Below are positions 35,861 through 48,061 of a stretch of 64,000 bases of DNA, piece by piece. The notes beneath the pieces were generated by a model, which saw only the letters and a list, made by a program, of their open reading frames with translations, did no database searches and was not told where the DNA came from. The stretch's first letter is position 1. Each line of letters begins with the position of its first letter. Origin of the DNA: Pseudactinotalea terrae (GTDB taxonomy: Bacteria; Actinomycetota; Actinomycetes; Actinomycetales; Beutenbergiaceae). Location: contig NZ_WNXZ01000001.1 in the NCBI RefSeq assembly GCF_009733845.1, forward strand, positions 1,364,001 to 1,428,000, written 5' to 3'. The translations under genes and the position numbers were made by a program.

Positions 35861-36978
35861 CAAAGCCCGGTCACCTCCGTCAACGCGCTGTAGAACGCGG
35901 TCATCTCGTCGGGTGTGCCGATGCTCACCCGCAGGTATCTCTGGGGTCCAGTCTCCCGTATCAGGACGCCTCGATCGAGCAGACCCTGCCAGACGGCGTG
36001 ACGGTCGTCGAACTCGCCGAAGAGCACGAAGTTCGCATCGGAGTCGATCGCGGTGAATCCGTGCTCGCGCAGCCAGCTCACGCAGGCGTCGCGGTCGGTG
36101 CGGATCTGGGCGACCTGCCGCTGCAGCAGGTCGGCGTGCGCGAGCGCCGCCCGCGCGACCGCCTGGGTGACGGCGGACAGGTGGTACGGCAGCCGCACCA
36201 CCCGCAGCGCGTCGACCAGGGCGGGGGCGGCCGCCAGGTAGCCCAGCCGTGCCCCCGCGTACGCGAACGCCTTCGACATCGTGCGCGAGACCGCGAGGTG
36301 AGGGTGCTCCCCCAGCAACGTCACCGCGCTGGGGGTACCCGCCCGGCGGAACTCCGCATAGGCCTCGTCGATCACGAGAACGGAGGCTGCGCCGTCGGGG
36401 CCCGTGGCTCTCGTCGCCTCCGCGAGGCGGGCGGTGGTCTCGATCGGGAGCGCGGTCCCGGTGGGGTTGTTGGGGCTCGCGACCAGCACGACGGCGGGAC
36501 GCACTCGTGCGATCTCGGCGATCGCCTCCTCGGGATCGATCGAGAAGTCCGCCGCTCGCGGGGCCACGTGCCAGGCGGTGAAGGTGTCACGCGCGTACTC
36601 GGGGTACATCGAGTAGGTGGGCGCGAAGCTCATGGCGGTCCGGCCCGGGCCGCCGAAGGCCTGCATGATGTGCAGCATCACCTCGTTCGACCCGTTCGCC
36701 GCCCAGATCGAGTGGGCGTCGAGGCCCTCGGCAGCCGACTCGGCTGTCAGATAGGCGGCGAGGTCGGCGCGCAGGCCGAGGAAGTCACGGTCCGGGTAGC
36801 GGTTGAGCCCGCCGGTCGCCTCACGCACGGCGGCGGTGACGGCGTCGACCACCTCGGGCGGCGGGGCGTAGGGGTTCTCGTTGACGTTGAGCAGGAACGG
36901 CTCGTCGAGCTGCGGCGCGCCGTACGGCTCGAGGCCCGCGAGGTCGGGGCGCAGGGGCAACGAAGGCTGCGAGGTCAC
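35860..36978 (-). CDS. hisC: Histidinol-phosphate aminotransferase
   Basis: 372-residue PLP aminotransferase of fold type [12 protein letters not shown] near the N-terminus, [17 protein letters not shown] and the aldimine lysine in [17 protein letters not shown] are all present. First gene of the hisC-hisB-unknown-hisH-hisA-sseB operon in this window; hisD is 18 kb away on the same strand. GTG 36978 follows TAGACT by eight bases, suggesting that a promoter starts the operon here. Confidence 0.96.
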   Translation of the reverse strand: MTSQPSLPLRPDLAGLEPYGAPQLDEPFLLNVNENPYAPPPEVVDAVTAAVREATGGLNRYPDRDFLGLRADLAAYLTAESAAEGLDAHSIWAANGSNEVMLHIMQAFGGPGRTAMSFAPTYSMYPEYARDTFTAWHVAPRAADFSIDPEEAIAEIARVRPAVVLVASPNNPTGTALPIETTARLAEATRATGPDGAASVLVIDEAYAEFRRAGTPSAVTLLGEHPHLAVSRTMSKAFAYAGARLGYLAAAPALVDALRVVRLPYHLSAVTQAVARAALAHADLLQRQVAQIRTDRDACVSWLREHGFTAIDSDANFVLFGEFDDRHAVWQGLLDRGVLIRETGPQRYLRVSIGTPDEMTAFYSALTEVTGL

Positions 36979-37065
36979 GGGCGGTCAGTCTAGTGAGATG
37001 GTGCGAGGTACCTGTGCCCATCCACCATGTACCCACCCGCCAACGGCGGCGGGTAGACCTTGTCC

Positions 37066-37638
37066 ATGACCAACGCGCATGGACACGTCCCGGCCTTCCA
37101 GGTGAAGCAGAAGATCAACATGATGGTCAACCGCTACGAGATCAACGCTGTCGACCCGAGCGGCGCACCGACCGGTCTGCTCGCGTTCGCCGAGCAGAAA
37201 CGCATGGCGATGAAGGAGCAGGTGACCTTCTTCACCGATGCCGGCCGTACCACCCCGCTGTTCGGCTTCAAGGCGCGCAAGGTGATGGACCTCGGCTCCG
37301 GCTACGACATCACGGACGCATCGGGCACGCCGATCGGCTACTTCAAGAAGGACTTCGGCGCCTCGCTGATGCGGTCGACGTTCCACCTGGAATCCGCGGG
37401 CGTACAGGCCACCGGCCAGGAGCGCAACCAGCTCGTGGCGGTGCTGCGACGCTTCACGGATCTCAGCTTCCTGCCGGTGCACTTCGACTTCGTCGACAGC
37501 GCCGGTGCCACGGTGCTCGCGGTCCAGCGCGAGTTCAGCGTCGGCGACAAGTACCAGGTCAATGTGCCGAACCCCCACCTCGACTTCCGGGTCGCCGCAG
37601 CCATGGCTGTCGCGCTCGACGCCTTGATGGCGCGCTGA
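37066..37638 (+). CDS. LURP-one-related (scramblase-like barrel) protein
   Basis: 190-residue cytoplasmic protein with the repeating beta-hairpin pattern of the LURP1-related/tubby-like fold: NRYEINAVDPSG, LFGFKARKVMDLGSGYDITD, REFSVGDKYQVNVPNPHLD. Family members bind membrane lipids or act in stress responses in plants; the bacterial role is unknown. TAGACC ends six bases before ATG 37066, fitting a leaderless message divergent from hisC across 87 bp. Confidence 0.82.
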   Translation: MTNAHGHVPAFQVKQKINMMVNRYEINAVDPSGAPTGLLAFAEQKRMAMKEQVTFFTDAGRTTPLFGFKARKVMDLGSGYDITDASGTPIGYFKKDFGASLMRSTFHLESAGVQATGQERNQLVAVLRRFTDLSFLPVHFDFVDSAGATVLAVQREFSVGDKYQVNVPNPHLDFRVAAAMAVALDALMAR

Positions 37639-37669
37639 ACCGCCGGGGCCCGGCTGCACGCGCCAGGGG

Positions 37670-39154
37670 TCATGAGCCGCGAGGCTGGGCGATGTCGCTC
37701 GCCTGGCGGCGGCGCCCGCGCAGGTCCCACAGGCCGGCACCGAGCGCGAGCAGCAGGAACACCCCGACGGCGATCATCCCGTGGTCGTAGGCGTCCTGAT
37801 AGACGGCCACCGGCGAGCGGTCCTCGGGAGCGGTCAGCACCGCGGCGTAGAACAGCGACAGCGCGATCGCGGTACCGATCGCGGTCCCGATGCGTTGGCC
37901 CAGCTGCCCCATCGACCCAGCCAGCCCGCCTTCGTGCACGGGCACCTCGGCCAGTGTGAGCGTCTGGTTGGGCGAGATCACCACGCCCCCGCCCAGACCG
38001 GCGATCAGCATCACACCGGCCATCACGTACGGCGTCGCACCGGGGCTCACCCAGCGCGCCACCAGCGCAAGCGCCAGCGCCGCGAGCACCATGACCACGA
38101 GTCCGCCGACGACCAGGGCGCGGCCGTACCGGTTGACGAGCTTGCCGCCGTACCAGGAGGTCAGTGCGCTCGCCAACGCGAACCCGATCGTGACCATGCC
38201 CGCGAAGACCGGCAACAGGCCGAGCCCGTGCTGGAGGAAGAGGGTCGTCAGCAGGAAGATCGATGGCATGGCTGCGAAGAACGCTGTCGCCAGCAGGGTG
38301 CCGTTGCGGAACGGCGCGATCCGCAGCAGCCGGAACGGGATCAACGGACTGCGCCCCGTCGAGGCGTAGTGCCGCTCCCAGGCGGCGAACGCGACACCGA
38401 AGGTGGCCGCGCCGGCCAGCGACCACCACCGGCGCGGATCGTCGGTAGGGCTCCCCGTGGTGAGCAGGAACGGCACCAGCAGCGCCAGCACCGTGCCACC
38501 GAACAGCACCACCCCCACCGGGTCGAGCGCCAACGGTTGCCGGTCGCGCGACTGCGGCCCGCGGGGCAGCAACCGAAGGGCGAGCGCCATCGCCGCGAGC
38601 GCGAGCGGGACGTTCAGCCAGAAGATCCAGCGCCAGCCGTCCTGCTCGCCCCCGAGCGCGATCAGCAGCCCACCCAGGGTGGGACCGAACGCCGTCGAGA
38701 GCCCGATCACGGCGCCGAACAGACCGAACGCGCGGCCCCGTTCCGCGCCGGTGAACAGCTGCTGCACGAGGCCGAGAACCTGCGGCATCTGCACACCGGC
38801 GGCCGCACCCTGAAGGAGGCGCCCGATCAGCAGCATCGTGCTGCTCGTCGCCAGCGCACACACCAGGCTGGTCAGCGTGAACAGGGCCAGGCCGACGAGG
38901 AAGAGCGTGCGGCGCGAGCGCTGATCGCCCAGGCGGCCCATCGGCACGAGCATCAGCCCGAAGGTGAGCACATACCCGGACACGACGAGCTGTAGCTCGG
39001 TGGACCCGGCGCCGAGCGCGGTCTCGATCGCCGGCAGCGCCACGTTGACCTTCGTGAGGTCGAGGATCGTGATCGACGCGACCGTGACGGCGACGGCGAA
39101 CGCGCGCCACCGATGCCTCTCCCCAGCTGCGTCGAGGGCGGGGCCGGAGGTCAC
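37670..39154 (-). CDS. MFS transporter, DHA2 (EmrB/QacA) family
   Basis: 494-residue drug/proton antiporter with about fourteen transmembrane helices. Motif A appears as GRLGDQRSRRTLFLVG after helix 2, and the DLTKVNVALPAIETALG region in helix 1 carries the family aspartate. Typically exports hydrophobic cations or antibiotics; no regulator of the TetR or MarR type is adjacent, so expression may be constitutive. GTG 39154 follows TAGCCT by six bases. Convergent with the LURP-like gene, 31 bp apart. Confidence 0.92.
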   Translation of the reverse strand: MTSGPALDAAGERHRWRAFAVAVTVASITILDLTKVNVALPAIETALGAGSTELQLVVSGYVLTFGLMLVPMGRLGDQRSRRTLFLVGLALFTLTSLVCALATSSTMLLIGRLLQGAAAGVQMPQVLGLVQQLFTGAERGRAFGLFGAVIGLSTAFGPTLGGLLIALGGEQDGWRWIFWLNVPLALAAMALALRLLPRGPQSRDRQPLALDPVGVVLFGGTVLALLVPFLLTTGSPTDDPRRWWSLAGAATFGVAFAAWERHYASTGRSPLIPFRLLRIAPFRNGTLLATAFFAAMPSIFLLTTLFLQHGLGLLPVFAGMVTIGFALASALTSWYGGKLVNRYGRALVVGGLVVMVLAALALALVARWVSPGATPYVMAGVMLIAGLGGGVVISPNQTLTLAEVPVHEGGLAGSMGQLGQRIGTAIGTAIALSLFYAAVLTAPEDRSPVAVYQDAYDHGMIAVGVFLLLALGAGLWDLRGRRRQASDIAQPRGS

Positions 39155-39188
39155 TCGGGCAGGCTACGCTCGCCGGCCCGCAGGAGTC

Positions 39189-39590
39189 TCACTGTCCCAG
39201 CAGCCGATCGACGCTCATCAGCAGGATCACCCGGTCGGCGGCGTCCGGCGGCGGCACCGTGCTGGGGTTGCCGTACCGGTTCTGCAGCTCGACGTAGAAC
39301 GCGCCGGTCGGGTCGTCGACCACGTCGACGAGGCGGCCGCGCACCTCGAGGTAGGAGAACGGGTCTTCCGGATCCAGCAACGACAACGCCATCCCGGCGT
39401 TCGCCTGCAGGTTGCGGAACTTCGCCCGCGTGCGCAGGTGGGTGAAGCGGATGTGCTCGCCGTCGTAGGAGAACCACATCGGGTTGACCTGTGGCGTGCC
39501 GTCAGGGCGGACGGTCCCGAGCGCTGCGTAGATGGGCAGGTCGAGGAAGCGACGGCGCGCTTCGGCGAGATCGATCGTCACGCCGTCCAC
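39189..39590 (-). CDS. PPOX-class FMN/F420-dependent enzyme
   Basis: 133-residue split-barrel protein of the pyridoxamine-5'-phosphate oxidase-like superfamily. [20 protein letters not shown] is the signature start, followed by [23 protein letters not shown]. Small members of this type in actinobacteria reduce substrates with F420 or bind FMN or haem; the choice cannot be made here. Start is GTG 39590 or GTG 39581. It is divergent from recQ, with 53 bp between starts. Confidence 0.88.
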   Translation of the reverse strand: MDGVTIDLAEARRRFLDLPIYAALGTVRPDGTPQVNPMWFSYDGEHIRFTHLRTRAKFRNLQANAGMALSLLDPEDPFSYLEVRGRLVDVVDDPTGAFYVELQNRYGNPSTVPPPDAADRVILLMSVDRLLGQ

Positions 39591-39643
39591 AACGGCGTGG
39601 GCCGAGGGGGCATTCCCACGGGCGCGACGCCTATGGTGGCTGG

Positions 39644-41479
39644 GTGAGCGAGCCGCACCCGGTGCAGACGTCCGGCAAGCCCAAGACCCCGCTGGCGGCG
39701 CTGAAGTCCGTCTGGGGCTATGACGCCTTCAGGGGCGAGCAGGCTGAGATCATCGACACGGTCGTGGCCGGGCGCGACGCGATCGTGCTGATGCCCACCG
39801 GCGGCGGCAAGAGCCTGTGCTACCAGGTGCCCGCGCTGGTCAGGCCGGGGACGGGCGTCGTCATCAGCCCGCTGATCGCCCTCATGCACGACCAGGTCGA
39901 CGCGCTGAGGCAGCTCGGCGTCCGAGCGGCGTACCTGAACTCGACGCAGCCGCCGCAGGAGCGGCAGCAGGTCGAGCAGGCGCTGCTGGCCGGGGAGGTC
40001 GACCTGCTCTATCTGGCTCCGGAGCGGCTCAACGCGGCCGCGGGACTGCTCGATCGCTGCGAGATATCGCTGTTCGCCATCGACGAGGCGCACTGCGTGA
40101 GCCAGTGGGGCCACGACTTCCGGCCGGACTACCTCGGCCTGTCGCTCATCCACGAGCGCTGGCCGCAGGTGCCGCGGATGGCGCTCACCGCGACCGCGAC
40201 CGCCGAGACCAGACGCGAGATCGCGCAACGGCTCGCACTGACGGACGCGCGACTGTTCGTCGCGAGCTTCGACCGGCCGAACATCCAGTACCGGATCGTC
40301 GGCAAGCAGGATGCCCGCCAAGGGCTGCTGCGGCTGATCCGTGAGGAACACCCTGACGCCGCCGGCATCGTCTACTGCCTGAGCCGTGCCTCGGTGGAGA
40401 AGACCGCCGACTGGCTCGCGACGCAAGGGATCACCGCGCTGCCCTACCACGCCGGTCTGGACGCCGGCACCCGGTCCCGCAACCAGGCCCGGTTCCTGCG
40501 TGAGGACGGGGTCGTCATGGTTGCCACGATCGCCTTCGGTATGGGCATCGACAAGCCCGACGTGCGGTTCGTGGCGCACCTGGATCTGCCCAAGTCGGTC
40601 GAGGGCTACTACCAGGAGACCGGCCGTGCGGGCCGAGATGGACTGCCCTCGACAGCGTGGCTCGCCTACGGCTTGCAGGACGTCGTGCAGCAGCGCCGGA
40701 TGATCGAGGACGGCGAGGGCGACCGCCAGCGCAAGCGCGCGCAGTCGCTGCACCTCGACGCGATGCTCGCGCTGTGCGAGACCGTCCAGTGCCGCCGCCA
40801 GCAGCTGCTCGCCTACTTCGACGAGCCCAGCGAGCCGTGCGGCAACTGCGACACCTGTCTCGCGCCGCCCGAGACCTTCGACGGCACGGTGCCCGCGCAG
40901 AAGCTGCTGTCCACGATCGTGCGGCTGCAGCGCGAGCGGTCTCAGGCCTACGGCGCCGGGCACCTCGTCGACATCCTGCTCGGCAAGGACACCGAGCGGA
41001 TGCGCCGGTTCGGTCACGACACCTTGAGCACGTTCGGTATCGGCGGCGAGCTGACCGAGGTCCAGTGGCGCGGCGTGGTGCGCCAGCTGCTGGCCCAGGG
41101 ACTGCTGGCCGTCGAGGGCGAGTACGGCGTGCTGGCCATCACCGAGGGGGCGACCGCCGTGCTGGCCGGGCGCCAGGCCGTGCTGCTGCGGCAGGAGCAG
41201 CAGCAGGTCCGCGGCCGCAGCGGCCGCCGGGCGAAGGCCGCCCCGGTCGAGCTGGACGACGCGCAGCAGGAGCTCTTCGGTCGGCTGCGCGCCTGGCGCG
41301 CCGAGGCCGCCAAGGAGCAAGGCGTGCCCGCCTACGTGGTGTTCTCCGACGCCACCCTCGCCGGCATCGCCACCGCGCGCCCCGCCGGCACCGAGGAGCT
41401 GCGCGGCGTCTCGGGCGTCGGCGAGGCGAAGCTCGAGCGATACGGCACCGCCGTCCTCGAGATCGTCGGGGCAGGCTGA
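39644..41479 (+). CDS. recQ: ATP-dependent DNA helicase RecQ
   Basis: 611-residue 3'-5' helicase with all RecQ parts: helicase core with PTGGGKS (51-57) and DEAH (147-150) followed by the RecQ loop [13 protein letters not shown], zinc-binding cysteines around 380-405 ([11 protein letters not shown], then CGNCDTC), a winged-helix RQC region and a C-terminal HRDC domain (about 540-605). Unwinds forks and recombination intermediates. GTG 39644 follows TATGGT by six bases. A second RecQ-like gene of different architecture lies 11.5 kb to the right. Confidence 0.96.
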   Translation: MSEPHPVQTSGKPKTPLAALKSVWGYDAFRGEQAEIIDTVVAGRDAIVLMPTGGGKSLCYQVPALVRPGTGVVISPLIALMHDQVDALRQLGVRAAYLNSTQPPQERQQVEQALLAGEVDLLYLAPERLNAAAGLLDRCEISLFAIDEAHCVSQWGHDFRPDYLGLSLIHERWPQVPRMALTATATAETRREIAQRLALTDARLFVASFDRPNIQYRIVGKQDARQGLLRLIREEHPDAAGIVYCLSRASVEKTADWLATQGITALPYHAGLDAGTRSRNQARFLREDGVVMVATIAFGMGIDKPDVRFVAHLDLPKSVEGYYQETGRAGRDGLPSTAWLAYGLQDVVQQRRMIEDGEGDRQRKRAQSLHLDAMLALCETVQCRRQQLLAYFDEPSEPCGNCDTCLAPPETFDGTVPAQKLLSTIVRLQRERSQAYGAGHLVDILLGKDTERMRRFGHDTLSTFGIGGELTEVQWRGVVRQLLAQGLLAVEGEYGVLAITEGATAVLAGRQAVLLRQEQQQVRGRSGRRAKAAPVELDDAQQELFGRLRAWRAEAAKEQGVPAYVVFSDATLAGIATARPAGTEELRGVSGVGEAKLERYGTAVLEIVGAG

Positions 41480-41558
41480 GGAGCGCAGCCAGCACTCACT
41501 GACGGACGCGCCCTGGACGCGTTGATACTGGGTACGACACCGACGGGAGTGGTGCTCC

Positions 41559-43595
<2,037 letters not shown>

Positions 43596-44395
43596 GGCGA
43601 CCACCTCGAGGTCGAACAGCTCGGCGAGAACCCGCGCGACGCCGTCGTCATCGTTCGCCGGTGCCACGGCATCCGCGACCTCGAGCACCGAGGGGTCCGC
43701 GTTAGCCATCGCATAGCCTGTCCCCGCCCAGCTGATCATCGCGAGGTCGTTCGGCATGTCGCCGAACGCGACCACGTCGGCGCGCTCGACGCCGAGCCCG
43801 CCGGCCACGCGCGCCAGGGTCGCCGCCTTGGTGATGCCCGCCGCGCTGATCTCGATCAGACCGGGCCCCGTCCAGGTCACGACGGCGGAGTCGCCGACGG
43901 CGGTCACCGTCGCCTCCCGGAGGTGCTCGGGATCGACGCCCGGGGCCGTGACGAGCAGCTTGACGACCGGGTCGGTCCACACCGTGCTGAGCGGTCCACG
44001 CGGCGCGTCCGGGCGCGGGTCCCACTCGTCGACGAAGCGGGGGTCGTAGCGGATGCCCTCGGCGGTCTCGAGCGCGAAGGTGGCCTCGGGAACGGCGGCG
44101 GCGATCGCCTCGCACAGCGGCACCCCCGCCTCGGCCTCGATGCCCCACAGGTGCCGCACGGTGCGGGTGCCGACGTCGAACCAGATCGCCCCGTTGCTCA
44201 CGATCGCCGTGCCGTGACCACCCACGATGGGCCACAGCTCCTCCATCCAGCGCAGCGGCCGGGCGGTGACGAACAGCACCGGCACGTCGCGCTCGTCGAG
44301 GGCGGCCAGCACGCCGCGCGTGTAGGCCGACACGGTGCCATCGCTGCGCACGAGGGTGCCGTCGAGATCGGTGGCGACCAGCCTCGGTCGGGACA

Positions 44396-44872
44396 TCACG
44401 GCCGCCTGCGCCGCGAGCCCAGCGCGACGACAACCGCGATCAGCCAGCCCATCGGCACACCCCAGATCGCGCCGCGGTAGACCGCGTTGATCGGCAGGCC
44501 GTCACCACCGTAGAAGGCGACGATCGGCACCGTGAGCAGCGTTGTCACGCCGGCAGCGAGGACCACGACCATCCAGATGGCCAGAAAGGAGCGCAACCCG
44601 TCGAATCCCGGGCGCATCACGAGCCGCACCCCGAGACCGGTCAGCAGCCCGATCAGGACGAACGAGACGATCAGGCCCACCAGCCACCAGCCGCCGTCGG
44701 GCACCACGCTGAGCAGCATCACGAGCGGGAACGACGAGCCGGACGGCAGCCACGCCGGAGGGACCTGCCCGGCGTTCACCAGCCGGCTCGAGATCTCCGC
44801 GGTCCCCTGCCACAGCACCGCGGTGAGCACCCCCGCCCAGATCGCCAGGTCGCTGCGCCGTCGGTGCTCCAT
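44396..44872 (-). CDS. Hypothetical membrane protein, 158 aa
   Basis: Small integral membrane protein with about four hydrophobic segments (near 10-26, 44-82, 92-118 and 130-150) and basic ends (MEHRRRSD and SRRRRP). I do not recognise a family. It lies 27 bases after the GH43-like gene and is coupled to the HAD gene by a one-base overlap, so it belongs to the transcript that begins at the sugar-binding lipoprotein gene. It is too short to be a sugar permease. Confidence 0.7.
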   Translation of the reverse strand: MEHRRRSDLAIWAGVLTAVLWQGTAEISSRLVNAGQVPPAWLPSGSSFPLVMLLSVVPDGGWWLVGLIVSFVLIGLLTGLGVRLVMRPGFDGLRSFLAIWMVVVLAAGVTTLLTVPIVAFYGGDGLPINAVYRGAIWGVPMGWLIAVVVALGSRRRRP

Positions 44873-44899
44873 GAGCTGACCGTATCGAGCCGGCGGACC

Positions 44900-45862
44900 T
44901 CAGGAGCGGAAGCGAGCCTCGATCGCCTCGTACTCGTGGCGGCGCAACGGAAGCACGACCCCGTGCTTGGTGCTGGGCGGCAGGTCGAGGCCCTCGACGG
45001 GGGTCCACTCCCCCGCGTCGAGATCGGTGGTGGTGAACGCGAGGTAGCCCTGCGCCTGGGTGGCGTACCTGTCGAGCCACAGGTACCAGCGGTCCTCGTG
45101 ATGGTGCTTGAAGATCAGCGGCCCCTCGAGCCGCGGCGCGATCTCGTGCCCCACCCGTTCAGCGACCGTGACGAAGTCACTCGCGAGCACCGAGGTGCCG
45201 CGCTGCTGGAAGATCCGGACCGAGCCAGGCGCCTCGTCGTCGTGCTTCGCGATCCGGTACACCGCCGAGGGCGTGACCAGCATCGTGAGGTCGATGACGC
45301 CGCCGGGCAGCTCGAGATAGGTGCTCGGCTCCTCGATCGTGACGAAGTCTCGGGTCCGGGCGACCATGATCCGGCTGTCCCCCGTCAGGCCAAGCGCCGG
45401 GTCGCCGTCGCTCGCCAGGCCCGAGGACCAGAACAGCAGGTAGTCGTCGGCTGCCGGGTCGTAGATCGCCTCCGGCGCCCACGCCATGCCCGCGCCCTCG
45501 GGGGCCACCGTGAGGTAGCGCGGCTCCGACCAGCCCAACAGGTCGGGCGACTCCCACACGACGACGTCACGGCTGCCGCGGTGCCGGAAGGCGGACCAGT
45601 CCGGACCCTCCGGCCGCCAGACCCGCAGGTCCGTGGCCATGAGGTAGAACCGGTCCGCCCCCCGCACCACGTGCGGGTCCCGCACGCCGGTGGTGCCGGC
45701 CGTCGACTCCAGCAGCGGCCCGTCACCGAGCCGCCGCCAGGTCAGCGGGTCGTCGCCGACGCTGAGCGAGTAGAAGATCTTCTCGGCGTGGGAGTGCGGA
45801 TCCTCGACGAAGTGGACCAGCAGGTAGCCGAAGCCTCCCTCGTTCAGCGTCGACGCGGTCAC
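44900..45862 (-). CDS. GH43-like five-bladed propeller protein (glycoside hydrolase clan F)
   Basis: 320-residue beta-propeller resembling arabinan/xylan-acting family 43 enzymes. Segments include FYSLSVGDDPLTWRRLG, TGVRDPHVVRGADRFYLMAT (expected general base aspartate in RDPH) and AWAPEAIYDPAADDYLLFWSS (the WAPE motif bearing an acidic residue). There is no signal peptide, so it acts on imported oligosaccharides inside the cell. GTG 45862 starts one base after the binding-protein stop. Substrate specificity is inferred only from clan membership. Confidence 0.85.
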   Translation of the reverse strand: MTASTLNEGGFGYLLVHFVEDPHSHAEKIFYSLSVGDDPLTWRRLGDGPLLESTAGTTGVRDPHVVRGADRFYLMATDLRVWRPEGPDWSAFRHRGSRDVVVWESPDLLGWSEPRYLTVAPEGAGMAWAPEAIYDPAADDYLLFWSSGLASDGDPALGLTGDSRIMVARTRDFVTIEEPSTYLELPGGVIDLTMLVTPSAVYRIAKHDDEAPGSVRIFQQRGTSVLASDFVTVAERVGHEIAPRLEGPLIFKHHHEDRWYLWLDRYATQAQGYLAFTTTDLDAGEWTPVEGLDLPPSTKHGVVLPLRRHEYEAIEARFRS

Positions 45863-45863
45863 C

Positions 45864-47561
45864 TCAGCCGTTCTCCTCGACGAACCGCTGGCGTGCACCG
45901 GTGACGAGCTCCACAAAGGCCGCCAGCCCCTGCGCCTCGACCTCGGCGACGTAGTCGTCCCACTCGCTGAGGTCGCGCTGACCGAGGATGAACTGCAGCG
46001 TGGCCTGGTCCACCGTGTCCTTGAGCGGTGTCTGCATGATCGCGGCCTGCTCGAGCTCGAGCTCGTTCAGGGGCGCCGGCGGGTTCGGCTCACGCGGGGT
46101 GCGGTTGGAGAGCACGTCGTCCATGTACGCGATCGTGTTCTCGGTGCTGTAGGACTCGATGATCGCGCGAGACTCCGTAGCATCCGCCAAGAACGTCGAG
46201 AACCCCAGGTCCTTCTGCAGGTCGAGCGGCGCATCCGGGTTGAGGTTCCACAGGTCGGCCGACAGATCCGGGCTGAGCGTGTAGGTCTCGCCCTCCTTGG
46301 TGTACGTCTCCCCCTCGATCCCCCAGCGCAGCATCTCGCGGGCCTCGGGGCTGTAGTAGAGCCAGTCGAGGAACTGCAGCGTCGCGAGGAAGTTCGGCGA
46401 CTCGGCCACATCGGGCGAGAGCATGAAGCCGTGCCAGAAGCCACGTGACCCGATCATCGGACCGGCGGGGCCACCGGGTGGGGTGATCAGCTTGAGAGCG
46501 TAGTTGCCGGCGCCGAGCGATTCGTCCATCTTGGACTCGTACTCGGTCACGGTGCCGGCAGCACCGCCGAGGATCGCGACGTCACCGCGGAAGATCTTCG
46601 CGGTGATGACCTCGGAACCGGCACCGGCGTTCTTGGAGGTGAACGTCTCCGGGTCCAGCAGACCGTCGGCCACCAGGCCGTGGAAAAACTCGAGCATCGC
46701 GCGGTACTCCTCCGAGGTGCCGGCGTACTTGAGGCCGCCCTCGCCATCGTCGATCATCCCGTCGCCGTATCCCCAGCCGGCGCGGGTGCCGAACGCGGGT
46801 GCAGCCACGTTGATGATCGACATGCCCTCGAACTGCTCGGCGAGCGGGATCGTGTCCGGGTAGGCCTCCTTGATCGCGATCAGCGCCTCGCGCAGCTCGT
46901 CCCAGGTGTTCGGGAGCTCGAGCCCGAGCTCGTCGAAGATGTCGGTGCGGGCGATGAGCGAGAACGTCGGCACCGAGACCTCGCGCAGACCGGGCAACAT
47001 GTAGTACTTGCCGTCGAACTGCTTGAGGTTGTCGACCAGCGACTGCAGGTCCCAATCCTCGACGTACTTGCGATAGTGGGGCATGTGCTCGATGTAGTCG
47101 CTCATCGGGAGCACCGCGCCGCCCGAGACGAACGGCTTCTCCTCGCCCGCGTAGACCAGCGGGATGATCTGCGGCGCGTCGCCGGCGCTGATCAGCAGGT
47201 TGCGGCGGTCGACCGCGTCGCTGAACGGCACGTTCGAGGGAGCCAGCGTGACGCCAGTGAGCTCGGTGATGTGGTCGAACAGCTGCCAGGTGGGCTTGAT
47301 GTCCAGGTCCGGCCAGTCCGACCAGAGGATCGACAGCTCGAACGGCTCGGACGCGGTGAACTGCTTCCCCGCCTCGTAGTCGGCCATCGCACCGACATCC
47401 TTGCCCTCGAGGTCGACCGGCTCGCCTCCGCCACCACCACCGGGGTCGGTGCCGTCGCTGTTGCAGGCGGTGATGGCAGCGAGGCCGGCGATGCCGAAGG
47501 ACCAGCCCAAGAGCTGGCGCCGGCTCGGCTGTGGGTGGAACGTCAACCGCAGGTCAGGCAT
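45864..47561 (-). CDS. Tat-exported sugar-binding lipoprotein of an ABC transporter (LipO-like)
   Basis: 565-residue extracellular solute-binding protein. The N-terminus has a twin-arginine motif SRRQLLG (13-19), a hydrophobic stretch and a lipobox AITAC (cysteine 33), then a Gly-rich linker. The mature part reads like the long family-1 binding proteins, with ELPNTWDELREALIAIKE near the middle. AGGAGA precedes ATG 47561. No permease or ATPase genes accompany it here, so transport must use distant components. It is driven by a strong promoter overlapped by an operator. Confidence 0.92.
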   Translation of the reverse strand: MPDLRLTFHPQPSRRQLLGWSFGIAGLAAITACNSDGTDPGGGGGGEPVDLEGKDVGAMADYEAGKQFTASEPFELSILWSDWPDLDIKPTWQLFDHITELTGVTLAPSNVPFSDAVDRRNLLISAGDAPQIIPLVYAGEEKPFVSGGAVLPMSDYIEHMPHYRKYVEDWDLQSLVDNLKQFDGKYYMLPGLREVSVPTFSLIARTDIFDELGLELPNTWDELREALIAIKEAYPDTIPLAEQFEGMSIINVAAPAFGTRAGWGYGDGMIDDGEGGLKYAGTSEEYRAMLEFFHGLVADGLLDPETFTSKNAGAGSEVITAKIFRGDVAILGGAAGTVTEYESKMDESLGAGNYALKLITPPGGPAGPMIGSRGFWHGFMLSPDVAESPNFLATLQFLDWLYYSPEAREMLRWGIEGETYTKEGETYTLSPDLSADLWNLNPDAPLDLQKDLGFSTFLADATESRAIIESYSTENTIAYMDDVLSNRTPREPNPPAPLNELELEQAAIMQTPLKDTVDQATLQFILGQRDLSEWDDYVAEVEAQGLAAFVELVTGARQRFVEENG

Positions 47562-47587
47562 CGTCTCTCTCCTTTGAGTACGCCAAA

Positions 47588-47620
47588 CGAAACTATCGGG
47601 TGAATCTCCGACAGTTGGAG
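47588..47620. promoter_or_regulatory. Operator-like inverted repeats just downstream of the sugar-binding protein promoter
   Basis: Two near-palindromes overlap the expected transcription start: CGAAACTATCG (47588-47598), close to the CGAAANTTTCG sites of LacI-type regulators, and CTCCGACAGTTGGAG (47606-47620). AACTATCGG and CCGACAGTT (47591-47599, 47608-47616) also form a nine-base inverted repeat with an eight-base spacer. Repression in the absence of sugar is inferred; no LacI gene is in the window. Confidence 0.6.
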
Positions 47621-47647
47621 TATGACGTTAAATCTCCTCGTGGTCAA
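47619..47647 (-). promoter_or_regulatory. Housekeeping-sigma promoter of the sugar-binding protein operon
   Basis: On the minus strand TTGACC (47642-47647) is separated by 17 bases from CATACT (47619-47624). This is the best -35/-10 pair seen in the window. Transcription would start about 50 bases upstream of ATG 47561, giving a leader with a good ribosome site. Confidence 0.7.
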
Positions 47648-47677
47648 CGGGGCTCGCCCGCCCGTACCCTCAAAGGC

Positions 47678-48061
47678 GTGACGCCGACCTTCTACCCGCA
47701 CTGGAGCTGGATCTACGAGAGCGTCGCCGAGCTGCCCGGCGCGCGGGCGGCCGACCAGGAGGCGTGGGGCTGCGTGGTGCTGTGGATCGGCGACAAGATG
47801 TTCGGGATGGTGTGCGAGGACGGCCGGGGCCGGGAGCTGCTGACGCTGAAGCTGCCACCCGAGGACGGCGAGGCGCTACGACAGCAGCACGACTTCGCCG
47901 AGCCCGGGTGGCACCTCAACAAGCGACACTGGACATCGGTGGTGCTGGCTGCGTGCGGTGACGACAGGCAGCTGGTCACCGAGCTGCTCGAGGACTCCTA
48001 CGACTGCCTGCTGGACACCCTCCCCCGCTGGCGGCAGCGCGAGATCAGACTGACGCCATGA
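47678..48061 (+). CDS. MmcQ/YjbR-family DNA-binding protein
   Basis: 127-residue protein of the YjbR/CyaY-like fold. WIGDKMFGMVCEDG and EPGWHLNKRHWTSVVL match the double-wing family pattern. Members bind DNA in some cases but no precise role is known. GTG 47678 follows TACCCT by seven bases, a leaderless arrangement. Its stop overlaps the methyltransferase ATG by four bases, so they are coupled. Confidence 0.88.
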   Translation: MTPTFYPHWSWIYESVAELPGARAADQEAWGCVVLWIGDKMFGMVCEDGRGRELLTLKLPPEDGEALRQQHDFAEPGWHLNKRHWTSVVLAACGDDRQLVTELLEDSYDCLLDTLPRWRQREIRLTP

